Positions 24,700 through 33,210 of a DNA stretch of 64,000 nt are shown here, one piece after another. Source of the DNA: Streptomyces uncialis (GTDB lineage: Bacteria; Actinomycetota; Actinomycetes; Streptomycetales; Streptomycetaceae); the NCBI RefSeq assembly GCF_036250755.1, contig NZ_CP109583.1, forward strand, positions 8,488,001 through 8,552,000, read 5' to 3'. The notes below the pieces were generated by a model. The model searched no databases and was not told the origin of the DNA. It was given only the letters and a program-made list of their open reading frames with translations. How positions within the stretch are numbered: position 1 is the stretch's first letter; each line of letters opens with the position of its first letter. A program made the position numbers and the translations under genes.

Positions 24700-24740
24700 G
24701 TGCCCGGCTCCCGGGACGATGGTCCCCGGGAGCCGGGCAC
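24700..24740 (+). terminator. Strong hairpin terminator after the 22007-24608 operon
   Basis: A perfect 16-base stem (GTGCCCGGCTCCCGGG at 24700-24715 and its inverse at 24725-24740) encloses a 9-base loop. It has no long U tract, as usual in Streptomyces. The rest of the gap to 25038 holds no gene that I can support. Confidence 0.75.
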
Positions 24741-25038
24741 ACGGGTTTCGCGGCGGTGCGCCCCGCTTGCCCGGTCGGACGGTCCCGGCTTTCGCCCCGG
24801 TGCCCACGGGCCGATGATGAAGGTGGACCGGGCCACGTCCGCCCCGCCGGGGGCGGCCCCGTGCCCGGCAACCGGTCCGCGAGGCCCACGCCACGCCACC
24901 CGGGGCCGGTGCCGTGCCCCGCGCCGGGGCCGGTCCATCCGGGTCGGTTCGGAGGCGACGGCGACGGGCGGGCCGGCGGCCGACAGCGCCGGGTCCGGCA
25001 CGACCGACGGACCGGCGACCGACAGATGGGTGACCGAC

Positions 25039-25491
25039 ATGCGCCAGGAAGACCTCCCGGTTCCCGCCACCGGACTGCTGCTCACGCACTTCCTCACCGT
25101 GGCCGATGTGGCCCGCTCCCGGGCGTTCTACACCGATGTCCTCGGCGGTGAGGTGGTCCTCGCCGAGAACCCGTGCATCGTCAAGCTCGCCAACAGCTGG
25201 CTCATCATGAACCCGGGCGGCGGCCCCACCCCCGACAAACCGGGAGTCACCCTCCGGCCGCCCGACGACCCGGACACGGCCACCAGCTTCCTCAACATCC
25301 GGGTGGCCGACATCGATGCCTGCTACCGGCTGTGGAGCGGGAAGGGCGCGGAGTTCCTGACCCCGCCGATCGACCGCAAGGCCGAACTGCGCTGCTATCT
25401 GCGCGACCCCGACGGATATCTCATCGAGGTCGGGCAGGCCACCGGTCTCCTCCGGGGCGTCCTGGCCGACCCGCCCGCCGGGAACGGGTAG
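25039..25491 (+). CDS. VOC-family (glyoxalase/bleomycin-resistance fold) protein
   Basis: The protein has 150 residues and two beta-alpha-beta-beta-beta modules: LLTHFLTVADVARSRAFYTDVLGGEVVL and TSFLNIRVADIDACYRLWSGKGAEFLTPP, ending LRDPDGYLIEVGQATG. His and Glu at the expected metal positions are visible (THFL, IEVGQ). Such proteins are metal-dependent dioxygenases, isomerases or drug-binding proteins; the substrate is unknown. The start is uncertain: a GTG at 25030 is an alternative, and neither has a strong ribosome site. Confidence 0.8.
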   Translation: MRQEDLPVPATGLLLTHFLTVADVARSRAFYTDVLGGEVVLAENPCIVKLANSWLIMNPGGGPTPDKPGVTLRPPDDPDTATSFLNIRVADIDACYRLWSGKGAEFLTPPIDRKAELRCYLRDPDGYLIEVGQATGLLRGVLADPPAGNG

Positions 25492-25657
25492 CGGGACCCG
25501 TACCGGTTCGGCACCCGCACCCGCCGGGACCCTTACCCGCTCGGGACCCGTCCCGCCGGGAACCCGCACCCGCCAGCACCCGTACCTGCTGGGACCCGCC
25601 CGCCGGGATCCGTGTCCGCCGCCCGCCGCGACCACCGCGTCGGGCGGCGGGAGTCCG
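25492..25657. repeat. Degenerate repeat spacer between convergent genes
   Basis: Units near GGGACCCGTACCGCCGGGA recur about six times with changes. They can pair with one another and may serve as a weak bidirectional terminator. Confidence 0.45.
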
Positions 25658-26089
25658 TCAGCGCAGGTCGGCGCCGTACACCTTCTCGACCGCCAGGGTC
25701 ACCAGCACCCGCCGGTCCGACACCATCACGGACCGGTACTCGTCCCAGTCCGGGTGTTCCCCGGCGGCGGCCCGGTAGTAGTCCACGAGCGCCTGGACCT
25801 CGGGACCGTCCGGGTCCGTTCCCGGGCCGACGAGGGTGGTGGTGCCCTCGGCGGTGGCCCAGGACCGCCCGTCCGGACCGGTCACCTCCAGCGCCGCGCG
25901 CGGGTCCCGGCGCAGATTGGCGGTCTTGGCGGTGCCCGCGGTCGTCGAGATCCGGATCACCCCGGCGGTGCGGTCATAGGCGGGCATGACGGGTGAGAGC
26001 TGGGGTCGGCCGTCGGACTTGATGGTCGCGAGCACGCCGAGGTCGCTGTTCGCGAGCAGGGTGTGCGGATCGAAGAGTGTGTTTGCCAT
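25658..26089 (-). CDS. PPOX-class F420-type oxidoreductase (split-barrel flavin family)
   Basis: The protein has 143 residues. The split-barrel start DLGVLATIKSDGRPQLSPVMPAYD and the middle KTANLRRDPRAALEVTGPDGRSWATAEGTTTLV are typical of actinobacterial PPOX-class proteins. These bind F420 or FMN and reduce small molecules. The end EEYRSVMVSDRRVLVTLAVEKVYGADLR-like pattern also fits. It is a single gene with an independent promoter in the gap toward 26279. The substrate is unknown. Confidence 0.88.
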   Translation of the reverse strand: MANTLFDPHTLLANSDLGVLATIKSDGRPQLSPVMPAYDRTAGVIRISTTAGTAKTANLRRDPRAALEVTGPDGRSWATAEGTTTLVGPGTDPDGPEVQALVDYYRAAAGEHPDWDEYRSVMVSDRRVLVTLAVEKVYGADLR

Positions 26090-26278
26090 GTCGGGCCCAA
26101 CCCCCGGGCGGCGGCCGGGTATTCCGGTTCCGTACGACCGATCGGGTGATCCTGTTCCTGACGGCCCGTCACCGGGTGGCGCGCGGACGGACTCAGCCGG
26201 TGCGGAGCGCGCCGAGAGGGTCGGTGGGTGCGCCGCGGAGGGACGTGTGCGGTGTCGCGGTCCGTCGGACGGGCGGGC

Positions 26279-26704
26279 TCAGGGGCGGATGACGGCCCGT
26301 TCGAGCAGGCGCTTAAGGGTTCCCTGCTCCTCCTGCGTGAGCCCCGAGAGCGGGGAGTCCTCGCCGAGGAGTTCGAGGAGCCGCTCGCGGAGGGCGGTGC
26401 CCTGGGGGGTGAGGACCAGCCGCTTGGCACGCCGGTCGGTGGGGTGCGGCCGGCGTTCGAGCAGTTCCCGTTTCTCCAGCTTGTCGACGACGAAGGTGGC
26501 GTTGGAGGGCTCGCAGCTCATGCGTTCGGCGAGTTCCCGCATGGTCATCGGGCCGGTCAGCTCGCGCAGCGCCGTGGCCTGCGGCGCGGTCAGCCCCAGG
26601 CGGAGCGCGCGCTGCCGGACATGCTCCGCGATCTGGTGGGCCATCCCGTTCACCAGGCCGCACAGTTCGCGCTCGGCGACGGCCTGCGGTTCCGGGTTCG
26701 TCAT
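26279..26704 (-). CDS. MarR-family repressor
   Basis: The protein has 141 residues from the ATG at 26704, for which AGGA lies eight bases upstream. An in-frame ATG at 26713 is the alternative. The MarR winged helix is clear: LTAPQATALRELTGPMTMRELAERMSCEPSNATFVVDKLEKRELLERRPHPTDRRAKRLVLTPQG, split here over residues 45-110. It is divergent from the metallo-hydrolase gene at 26845. Two palindromes in the gap overlap the promoter of that gene, so it probably represses the hydrolase-MFS operon and itself. Confidence 0.88.
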   Translation of the reverse strand: MTNPEPQAVAERELCGLVNGMAHQIAEHVRQRALRLGLTAPQATALRELTGPMTMRELAERMSCEPSNATFVVDKLEKRELLERRPHPTDRRAKRLVLTPQGTALRERLLELLGEDSPLSGLTQEEQGTLKRLLERAVIRP

Positions 26705-26740
26705 ACCGCTCATCCTAACAAGACCATCCAGCCTGAATAT

Positions 26741-26766
26741 TGCAAGCTTGCATGATTCAAGCTTGA
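26741..26766. promoter_or_regulatory. Two MarR operator palindromes
   Basis: TGCAAGCTTGCA (26741-26752) and TCAAGCTTGA (26757-26766) are perfect palindromes that share the core CAAGCTTG. Their centres are 15 bases apart. Confidence 0.65.
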
Positions 26767-26776
26767 TGCATACGGT
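26748..26776 (+). promoter_or_regulatory. Promoter of the metallo-hydrolase gene
   Basis: A -35 box TTGCAT (26748-26753) and a -10 box TACGGT (26771-26776) are 17 bases apart. The -35 box lies inside the first operator palindrome and the second palindrome lies in the spacer, so a bound MarR protein would block RNA polymerase. Confidence 0.6.
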
Positions 26777-26844
26777 GATGGGACCGCCGAGGCCCACGGC
26801 CCACGGCGCCGCCCCACACCGTCCAGGGAGAGGGAAGAGCGCGC

Positions 26845-27735
26845 ATGCGTTCCACCACGTCGCACCACACCGAGCGGCTGCGCAGGCCGTCGGGAATCCG
26901 GTCGCTCACACTCGGCCGGACGCGGGTCACCTACGTCCCGGACGGCGCGGTGCGGCTCACCCCGCGCGGCTGGCTCCCGGACAGCACCGACGCGTGGTGG
27001 GCGGCCCACCCCGAGTACCTGGACGACTCCGGCCATCTCGTCGCGGGTATCGGCTCACTGCTGGTGGAGAGCGGCGACCGGGCCCTGCTGATCGACGCCG
27101 GATTCGGTCCGCGGTCCGCTCCGGCCGAGCCGGGCAACGCGTACGGCGCGATCCACGGGGGAGCGCTCCTGGACAATCTGGCCCGCCTCGGCCGCCCACC
27201 CGGGACGATCGAGGCGGTGGCGTTCACCCATCTGCACATCGACCATCTCGGCTGGGCCGGGCACCCCGCCCCCGGCGGCGACCGGCCCGCCTTCAGCGGC
27301 GCCGAACTCCTCGTGACCGAACCCGAGTGGTCCGGGCGCCATCTCCTCGCGGCCCACGGCACCTCCGCCGAAGCGCTCGCCGCGCTGGAACCCAGGGTCC
27401 GGACCGTGACCGACGGTCAGGAGGTCTTCCCCGGCGTACGGGTCCGCTACATGCCCGGACACACCCCCGGCCACACCGGCTATGTGATCGAGTCGGGCGG
27501 CAGACGCCTCATCGCCTTCGGCGACGCCCTGCACTCACCGGTCCAGACAGCCCGTCCGCAGTGGTCCGCCGCCCCCGACCACGACCCCGCGCTGTCCGCC
27601 CGGTTCCGCCACCGGCTGGTCGCCGAACTCCAGGAGCCCGGCACCATCGGCTTCGGCAACCACTTCGCCGACGTGGTCTTCGGACACGTCCGTCCGGGAG
27701 CCGACGGCCCCGTCTGGCACCCCGTCGACGCGTGA
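26845..27735 (+). CDS. MBL-fold metallo-hydrolase
   Basis: The protein has 296 residues with the zinc motif T-H129-L-H131-I-D133-H134-L-G and later MPGHTPGHTGYVI, IAFGDALHS and GNHFAD. These are the five metallo-beta-lactamase motifs. The long N-terminal region with an HPEYLDD segment resembles lactonase-like members, including quorum-quenching lactonases, but other hydrolases share it. There is no signal peptide. The next gene is an MFS transporter 16 bases away, and a divergent MarR gene controls the pair. A detoxification role is a reasonable inference. Confidence 0.88.
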   Translation: MRSTTSHHTERLRRPSGIRSLTLGRTRVTYVPDGAVRLTPRGWLPDSTDAWWAAHPEYLDDSGHLVAGIGSLLVESGDRALLIDAGFGPRSAPAEPGNAYGAIHGGALLDNLARLGRPPGTIEAVAFTHLHIDHLGWAGHPAPGGDRPAFSGAELLVTEPEWSGRHLLAAHGTSAEALAALEPRVRTVTDGQEVFPGVRVRYMPGHTPGHTGYVIESGGRRLIAFGDALHSPVQTARPQWSAAPDHDPALSARFRHRLVAELQEPGTIGFGNHFADVVFGHVRPGADGPVWHPVDA

Positions 27736-27751
27736 CCCGCCGGAGCCGGAC

Positions 27752-29038
27752 ATGACCGTGCCCTCGCCGCGCCGCTCCCCTGCCAAGTACCGCGCCCGGG
27801 TCTGGCCGGGCGTCCTCACCGCCGCGCTGACCGCGACGGTCACCGTCATGCCGGGGTTCGCCGTCGGAGCCCTCGTCCCCGGCATCGGGTCCGAACTGCG
27901 CATGTCCCGCACCGGACTCGGACTGTCCATGACCGCCTTCTACGCCGCCACCGCGCTCGGCTCGCCCCTCGCCAAGCGGACGGCCGCCCGGCTTCCGACG
28001 CACACCACCCTCGCGACGGCCTCCCTGATCGCCGCCGCGGTCATGCTCGGGGTGTCACGGGCGGGCGACGCGGCCACCCTCACCGCCCTCCTGGTCGTGG
28101 GCGGCCTCGGCAACGCACTTGTCCAGCCCGCCGCGGGCCGGCTGATCGTCGCCGGAGTCCCGGGGCACCGGCGCTCCCTGGCGGCGGGCGCGGTCGGTGC
28201 GGCCTTGGCGGCGGCGACCCTCGTCCCCGGCCTGCTCGTCGCCTTCGTCGTCCCGGGACATGGCTGGCGCACGGCCATGACCGTCGCCGGACTCGTCGCC
28301 ATGATCCCGGCGGCACTCGCCCCGCTGACCGTCCCCCGCACCGGTACCCCGGCCACGCCGACCGTACGTCCCACCGCTCCCCGGAGCGTCGGGCCCGTAC
28401 TGGCACTGTGGGCCTTGGCCGCCGCGCTGTCGGCCGCCGGGAACAACGCGGTGGCCACGTACTTCGTCCAACTGGGCGCGGAAGCCGGGCTGTCGGGCAC
28501 CCTCACCGGGAACCTGCTGTCGCTCAGCGCGCTCTGCGCCATCGCCGTCCGACTCGCCGCGGGTGCGCTGACCGACCGGGCACCCCATCACAACCCAGCG
28601 GTGATCACCGCCATGATGGCCACCGGTGGCATCGGGCTCGCCCTGATCTCGACGGGCTCACCGACAGCCTTCCTGGCCGGAGCGGTGCTCGCCTTCTCCG
28701 CGGGCTGGGGCTGGACCGGACTGCTCCTCGCCGCCGCACTGCGGTTGGTACCCGACAAGGCGGAGCACGCCGGGCACACCGTCCAGGTCGGCATCTACAC
28801 GGGCGCCACCGTCGCGCCGTTCGCCTTCGCGGCACTGACCGGGGCGGTCGGGTTCGCCGGCGCGTCGCTGGCCGCCGCCACCGCCGCGTTCGCGGGCGCC
28901 GCGGCGACGACCGCCGGGGCGTTCCTGCTGCGTCCGCCCGGCCGCCCCACGCCCGCCTCCGCCCCGGGCGGCACCGGACCGTCGGCCGCGCCCCACAGCC
29001 CGGTCCGTGCGACGGGCCCCACGTCCGGCGAGGACTGA
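27752..29038 (+). CDS. MFS transporter
   Basis: The protein has 428 residues with twelve predicted helices. Helix 1 is GVLTAALTATVTVMPGFAVGALVPGIG and there is a Pro/Thr-rich central loop near residue 195. Its composition resembles the cyanate/CynX-like and drug-efflux branches of the MFS. It is cotranscribed with the metallo-hydrolase (16-base gap) and should share its MarR control. Together they could hydrolyse and expel, or take up and hydrolyse, the same compound. The substrate is unknown. Confidence 0.85.
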   Translation: MTVPSPRRSPAKYRARVWPGVLTAALTATVTVMPGFAVGALVPGIGSELRMSRTGLGLSMTAFYAATALGSPLAKRTAARLPTHTTLATASLIAAAVMLGVSRAGDAATLTALLVVGGLGNALVQPAAGRLIVAGVPGHRRSLAAGAVGAALAAATLVPGLLVAFVVPGHGWRTAMTVAGLVAMIPAALAPLTVPRTGTPATPTVRPTAPRSVGPVLALWALAAALSAAGNNAVATYFVQLGAEAGLSGTLTGNLLSLSALCAIAVRLAAGALTDRAPHHNPAVITAMMATGGIGLALISTGSPTAFLAGAVLAFSAGWGWTGLLLAAALRLVPDKAEHAGHTVQVGIYTGATVAPFAFAALTGAVGFAGASLAAATAAFAGAAATTAGAFLLRPPGRPTPASAPGGTGPSAAPHSPVRATGPTSGED

Positions 29039-29082
29039 GCCACGCGTCACGAGGTGCTCGATGACGGGGGGCACCGACACTC

Positions 29083-29180
29083 CGCCGACCGCCGACCGCC
29101 GACCGCCGACCCGAAACGGCGGGACCGAAACGGCGGGACCGGGACGGCGTCCGGCCGGGACGGCGTCCGGCCGGGACACC
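29083..29180. repeat. Run of three different short tandem repeats
   Basis: Four CCGACCG-type octamers (29083-29114), two copies of GAAACGGCGGGACC (about 29113-29140) and two copies of GGGACGGCGTCCGGCC (about 29138-29171) follow one another between convergent genes. They contain short inverted repeats and may serve as a terminator. Confidence 0.7.
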
Positions 29181-29227
29181 GTGGTCGTCGCGGTGTCCCG
29201 GCCGGATGGCCGAGCGGAGCGGAACGG

Positions 29228-30454
29228 TCAGAGAGTTCCGGTGTACAGCAGCCTGTTGGGCGAGTTCTTGGACACGGTGAGGATGTCCTTGACCGACTGC
29301 TCGATGATCCAGTTGCCCACCTGCTGGGTCCCGGCGCCGGGGTTCAGGGACTTGTACAGGGCGGCGACCCCCGCCACATGCGGGCTGGCCATCGAGGTGC
29401 CGTTCAGCGCGGTGCTGCCGCCGCCGAGCTTCGCCGAGACGATGGCCTGGCCGGGGGCGTACACATCCAGACAGGAGCCGAAGTTGCTGAAGTCCGTCTC
29501 CTTGTCCTGGTGATCGGTCGCGCCGACCGTCAGCGCCCAGGTGGCGCTCGCGGGGGAGACCGAGCAGGCGTCCTTGTGGTCGTTGCCCGCCGCGATCACC
29601 GGCAGGACACCGCGCCCGGCGACATTGTCGGCGGCGTTGTTCACGGCGTCCGTCCGGTCCCCGCCGAGGGAGGCGTTGAGGACGGCGGGCTGCCGCGCGT
29701 TCTGCGCGACCCAGTCGAAGCCCGCGATGATCCCGGACCAGGAGCCCCGGCCGTCGCAGCCCAGGACCCGCACACTGACCAGCTTCACATGGCGGGCGAC
29801 ACCGAACGTGACCCCGCCGACCGTCCCGGCCACATGCGTGCCGTGTCCGTTGCAGTCGGCGGCGTTGCGGCCGTCACCGATCGAGTCGAAGCCGGGCGCC
29901 GCCCGGCCGCCGAACTCGGAGTGCTGGAAGTCGATACCGGAGTCGACCACGTAGACGGTCGCGCCCGACCCGGTGCCGTTGACGTTGTACTGCTGGTTCA
30001 GCGGCAGATACGGCTGGTCGATCCGGTCCAGCCCCCAACTGTAGGCGGGCAGACGGGTGCCGGCGGCGGGCACCGGGGTCGCCGACGCGGTGCCGTCCTC
30101 CTCCACCGCCTCGACGGCCGGCAGCGCGCGGACGGCCGTGAGCTGAGCGGGGCTGAGCTTCGCGGCGAAGCCGTTGAGAGCGGCGGAGTACGTGAACAGC
30201 GGCTTCACCCCGGGCACGGCCTGCTGAAGCGCGGTCTGGGGGCTCGCACCCTTCCGTACGGTGACGATGTACTGCCCGGGGATCGGCGAGGGCACGCGCC
30301 GCAGGGGGGCGGGCTCGGCCCGGGTGGGACTCGCGCTCACCGGCGCACCCGGGTCGGGAGCGGCGGACACCGGGCCGCTCACAGCGGTCAGCGAGGCGAG
30401 GGCGATGACGACGGCGGCCGCGATGCGGGCGCGCGGCCTTGTGTACGTGGACAT
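29228..30454 (-). CDS. Secreted subtilisin-like serine protease (S8)
   Basis: The protein has 408 residues: signal peptide (about 1-32, cut after VSA), an I9 propeptide (about 58-125, starting GQYIVTVRKG) that folds and inhibits the enzyme, then the peptidase domain. The triad is D171 (VVDSGID), H204 (NGHGTHVAG) and S354 (GTSMASPHVAG). There are four cysteines in the catalytic part (ADCNG, VLGCDG, DACSV, GSCLD), as in proteinase K-type enzymes with disulfides. It should be an extracellular endoprotease. It stands alone. Confidence 0.95.
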   Translation of the reverse strand: MSTYTRPRARIAAAVVIALASLTAVSGPVSAAPDPGAPVSASPTRAEPAPLRRVPSPIPGQYIVTVRKGASPQTALQQAVPGVKPLFTYSAALNGFAAKLSPAQLTAVRALPAVEAVEEDGTASATPVPAAGTRLPAYSWGLDRIDQPYLPLNQQYNVNGTGSGATVYVVDSGIDFQHSEFGGRAAPGFDSIGDGRNAADCNGHGTHVAGTVGGVTFGVARHVKLVSVRVLGCDGRGSWSGIIAGFDWVAQNARQPAVLNASLGGDRTDAVNNAADNVAGRGVLPVIAAGNDHKDACSVSPASATWALTVGATDHQDKETDFSNFGSCLDVYAPGQAIVSAKLGGGSTALNGTSMASPHVAGVAALYKSLNPGAGTQQVGNWIIEQSVKDILTVSKNSPNRLLYTGTL

Positions 30455-30576
30455 GGAGCGACCCAAGCAAAGCAAGATACATGAATCCATCACCGGACGG
30501 GGGTGTCCCACCACCGCGGGCGCTGAACAACTCGAACGCCGGTCACCTCCGCTCGCGCCGCCGGGATTCCGTCCCT

Positions 30577-30606
30577 GGGCCGACCCGTTCCGGTACGGGT
30601 CGGCCC
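30577..30606 (-). terminator. Hairpin terminator after the metallo-hydrolase gene at 30761
   Basis: GGGCCGACCCGT (30577-30588) and its exact inverse (30595-30606) form a 12-base stem with a 6-base loop, between the end of the minus-strand gene at 30761 and the start of the protease gene. No gene is seen in the rest of 30455-30760. Confidence 0.7.
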
Positions 30607-30760
30607 AGAACGGGTCGTTCGTGGATCGCGCGGTACCCCGCGTCCCTTGGGGGCTTCGCGGGTACGGGGAACCACGCACCGCTGTGCGCACACCAGCTCC
30701 ACCGCTCATGAGCCCGTCGCCCCGCGCCTGACCGGAGAGCGGGGACGACCGGCGACCGGC

Positions 30761-31480
30761 TCAGAGCCAGTCGTTCTCCGGAGCGGCCGCGCGGAGTGCC
30801 GCGCTCCCGTTCTCCGTGAGCGGCAGGCCATGGGGTACGCACACGATGTCCACGTCCAGCGCGGCGAGCCGGTGGAACGAGGCGATGGCCTCGGTCCTGT
30901 CCACATTGAACGGACCGAGGATCGCCCGGCCTTCCGCGGTGGCGACCAGATCACCGGGGAACAGCACACCGCTGGACGTCAGATGGAGGGCGACGCTCCC
31001 CGGGGTGTGGCCGGGGACGTGCAGCACGCGGACCGGCTCGCCCCACCCTTCGAGAAGGTCACCGTCGCGCAGCTCGACGTCCACCGGCACATGCCTCAGG
31101 GCGGGCTGGTCCGCCTTGTCGAACCCGGCCAGAACCTGCTCATGGAGGGCACGTTCCGAGGCGGTGAGCACCGCCTCGGGCTCGGGGGCCGTGCCCTGGA
31201 CGAAGGGGGCGTCCAGGGCACCGGCCAGCACTTGGGCGCCCGTCGCCTCGACGAGATCCGCGGCCGAGCCCATGTGGTCGACATGGCAATGCGTCAGCAC
31301 GATCCGCCGTACGTCCTGGGGCCGGGCGCCGAGCTCCCCGAGCGCTTCCAGGACCGCGGGGGCGGAGCCCGGCACACCCGTGTCGATCAGGGCGTACCCG
31401 TCCGGCAGACGCACGATGTGGACGTTGCCGACCGGGAAGGGCAACTGCCAGACGCCGGAGGTGATCCGTGTGAGCTCCAT
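30761..31480 (-). CDS. MBL-fold metallo-hydrolase (glyoxalase II-like)
   Basis: The protein has 239 residues with the zinc motif T-H64-C-H66-V-D68-H69-M-G, then HVPGHTPGSVALHL, GVLFPGDLV and a late VPHG. This is the compact glyoxalase II-like branch of the metallo-beta-lactamase fold, which cleaves thioesters and other esters. There is no signal peptide. It is read alone, with a hairpin terminator downstream, and no neighbour suggests a substrate. The gap 31481-31649 upstream is short and shows no clear signals. Confidence 0.88.
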   Translation of the reverse strand: MELTRITSGVWQLPFPVGNVHIVRLPDGYALIDTGVPGSAPAVLEALGELGARPQDVRRIVLTHCHVDHMGSAADLVEATGAQVLAGALDAPFVQGTAPEPEAVLTASERALHEQVLAGFDKADQPALRHVPVDVELRDGDLLEGWGEPVRVLHVPGHTPGSVALHLTSSGVLFPGDLVATAEGRAILGPFNVDRTEAIASFHRLAALDVDIVCVPHGLPLTENGSAALRAAAPENDWL

Positions 31481-31649
31481 CCACCGACGCTAACGGGAGA
31501 CGAGGGAAGAACCGGTCACATTGTGCTGCGGGCGGATTCCGCGCACCGTGAACGAAGGACCGCCCGGGACCGGCCTGAACCGGCCCGGACAGACCTACGA
31601 GGCGAGCCCACGACGAAGCGGCCGGCCCACAGTTCAGCCCCGCATCGGG

Positions 31650-32936
31650 CTACCGGAGGTGATCCGCGACGGCTTCCGCGATGGCGTCCATCCCCGCGTC
31701 CCCCGGGTGGAGCCCGTCCCCCGAGTCGAACACCGGAGCCATCTCGTCACCGTGCCCCGGGCGGCGATCGGCCAGCACCCGGTCGAGGTCCACCACCGAG
31801 TCGTACGCCCCGCTGGTCCGGAGCCAGTGGTTCACGGCGTCACGCACCCGCTCCTTCTCCGGGGTGTAGTAGGGGCCGTACCCCTTGAACGGGGTGAGGG
31901 TGGCCCCGATGAGGGTGATTCCCCGCCGGTCCGCGGCCCGGATCAGCTTCCGGTGTCCCTCGATGAGCTGCTTCGCGCTCACCACGGGACGCACCCCGCA
32001 GCCCCGGTCGGGCAGCCCGCCGCCCCCGATGTCGTTGACGCCCAGCATCACGACGGCCGTCCGGACACCCGCCAGACCGAGCGCGTCGTCCCGGAAGCGC
32101 GCGGTGCCCTTGTCGCCGTAGCACAGCGAGTCGGTGAGCAGCATGTTGCCGCTGATACCGGAGTTGACCACGCTGAGCCGTCGCCCGTCGGCGAGCAGCC
32201 GCTCACCGAGCCGGTCCGGGTACCGGCGGTCCGCGCCCGGGGTGGAACCCCAGCCGGCGGTGATCGAGTCACCGAAGGCGACGACCGCGCCCTCGGTCCG
32301 CCGCCCTCGCACCTCGACGCCCCGTACGAGGTAGCGGGCCTGGCTCGTCTCGTCGAAAGCGTCGCCCGAGGTGTGGTGCGTACGGTCACCGGCGGCCCGG
32401 TAGGCGTTGGTCAGCCCGTCCTCCAGATAGGTGACCGGACCGGTGCCCCCGGCGAAGTGCAGGGTGACGGTCAGTTTCTCCAGAGGCCGTACGGGGAGCC
32501 GCACCGGATCGGACGACCACTGCTCCCCGACCGGCACGATGGCCGAGGACCGGCCCCCGAACCGCAGCTCCCGGACCGACCCGGCCCGGACCGACGCTCC
32601 TTCGGCCGCCCTGGCGACACTCGCCCGGGTCAGTCGCAGCGGCTTGTGCCCGTACCGGTTGGAGACCTCGACCCGCACCTCCGACCCGGCGGCCCCGACC
32701 CGGACCACCTGACGGACGCTCTGATCGGCGAAGCCGTCCCAGGCCCAGTTGGGCCAGGACCCCGGCAGGGGCGCCACCGGACGGTGGAGGGCCGCGCCCC
32801 ACGCCCTGGTCCAGCCACTCTCCCGCGCGGTGGCGCTGTGACTCCCGGCGGCCGGAGCGGGCGCGGCCGCTGTCGCGGCGACCACGGCCGCGATGCCCAG
32901 GGCGGAGAGACGAATCCGCCGGTTCCTTGAACGCAA
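31650..32936 (-). CDS. Secreted SGNH/GDSL esterase
   Basis: The protein has 428 residues from a TTG at 32936 that has AGGAG five bases upstream; no ATG or GTG gives a sensible start. The signal peptide is about 1-30 (ALGIAAVVAATAAAPAPAAG). An N-terminal beta-sandwich-like region (40-200) precedes the SGNH hydrolase domain: FGDSITAG with Ser224, SGISGN with the Gly, VVMLGVNDIG with the Asn, and DGLHPGDAG with the Asp and His. It should hydrolyse extracellular esters such as acetyl groups on polysaccharides. Confidence 0.9.
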   Translation of the reverse strand: MRSRNRRIRLSALGIAAVVAATAAAPAPAAGSHSATARESGWTRAWGAALHRPVAPLPGSWPNWAWDGFADQSVRQVVRVGAAGSEVRVEVSNRYGHKPLRLTRASVARAAEGASVRAGSVRELRFGGRSSAIVPVGEQWSSDPVRLPVRPLEKLTVTLHFAGGTGPVTYLEDGLTNAYRAAGDRTHHTSGDAFDETSQARYLVRGVEVRGRRTEGAVVAFGDSITAGWGSTPGADRRYPDRLGERLLADGRRLSVVNSGISGNMLLTDSLCYGDKGTARFRDDALGLAGVRTAVVMLGVNDIGGGGLPDRGCGVRPVVSAKQLIEGHRKLIRAADRRGITLIGATLTPFKGYGPYYTPEKERVRDAVNHWLRTSGAYDSVVDLDRVLADRRPGHGDEMAPVFDSGDGLHPGDAGMDAIAEAVADHLR

Positions 32937-33210
32937 GGTGACTCCTTCGACGCCGGATACGCGGAGCGTTTCGCACGGTGCCGCGGCGAAGCCGCCGCGC
33001 CGGACGCCAACTCCGCTGTCGGAGGTGCCAGTCCACCATGGAGTAAACCGGATTTCGGGACACCGTCGACATCGCCGTCCGAGTCGCGGGTCGCGGTTCA
33101 GCGCCCGGCAGGCCCCGCCTGCCGGGCGTACTCCGGAGCCGCCCGCACCATCACCGCTCCCGGTTGGGGCATCGTCGGCGGACGAGAAGGGCGGATGATG
33201 GACTGACGCC
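32937..33210. other. Divergent intergenic region
   Basis: The 274-base gap separates the starts of the SGNH esterase and the methyltransferase. It contains no supported gene and no obvious operator. GGACTGACGCC precedes the methyltransferase ATG. Confidence 0.4.
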
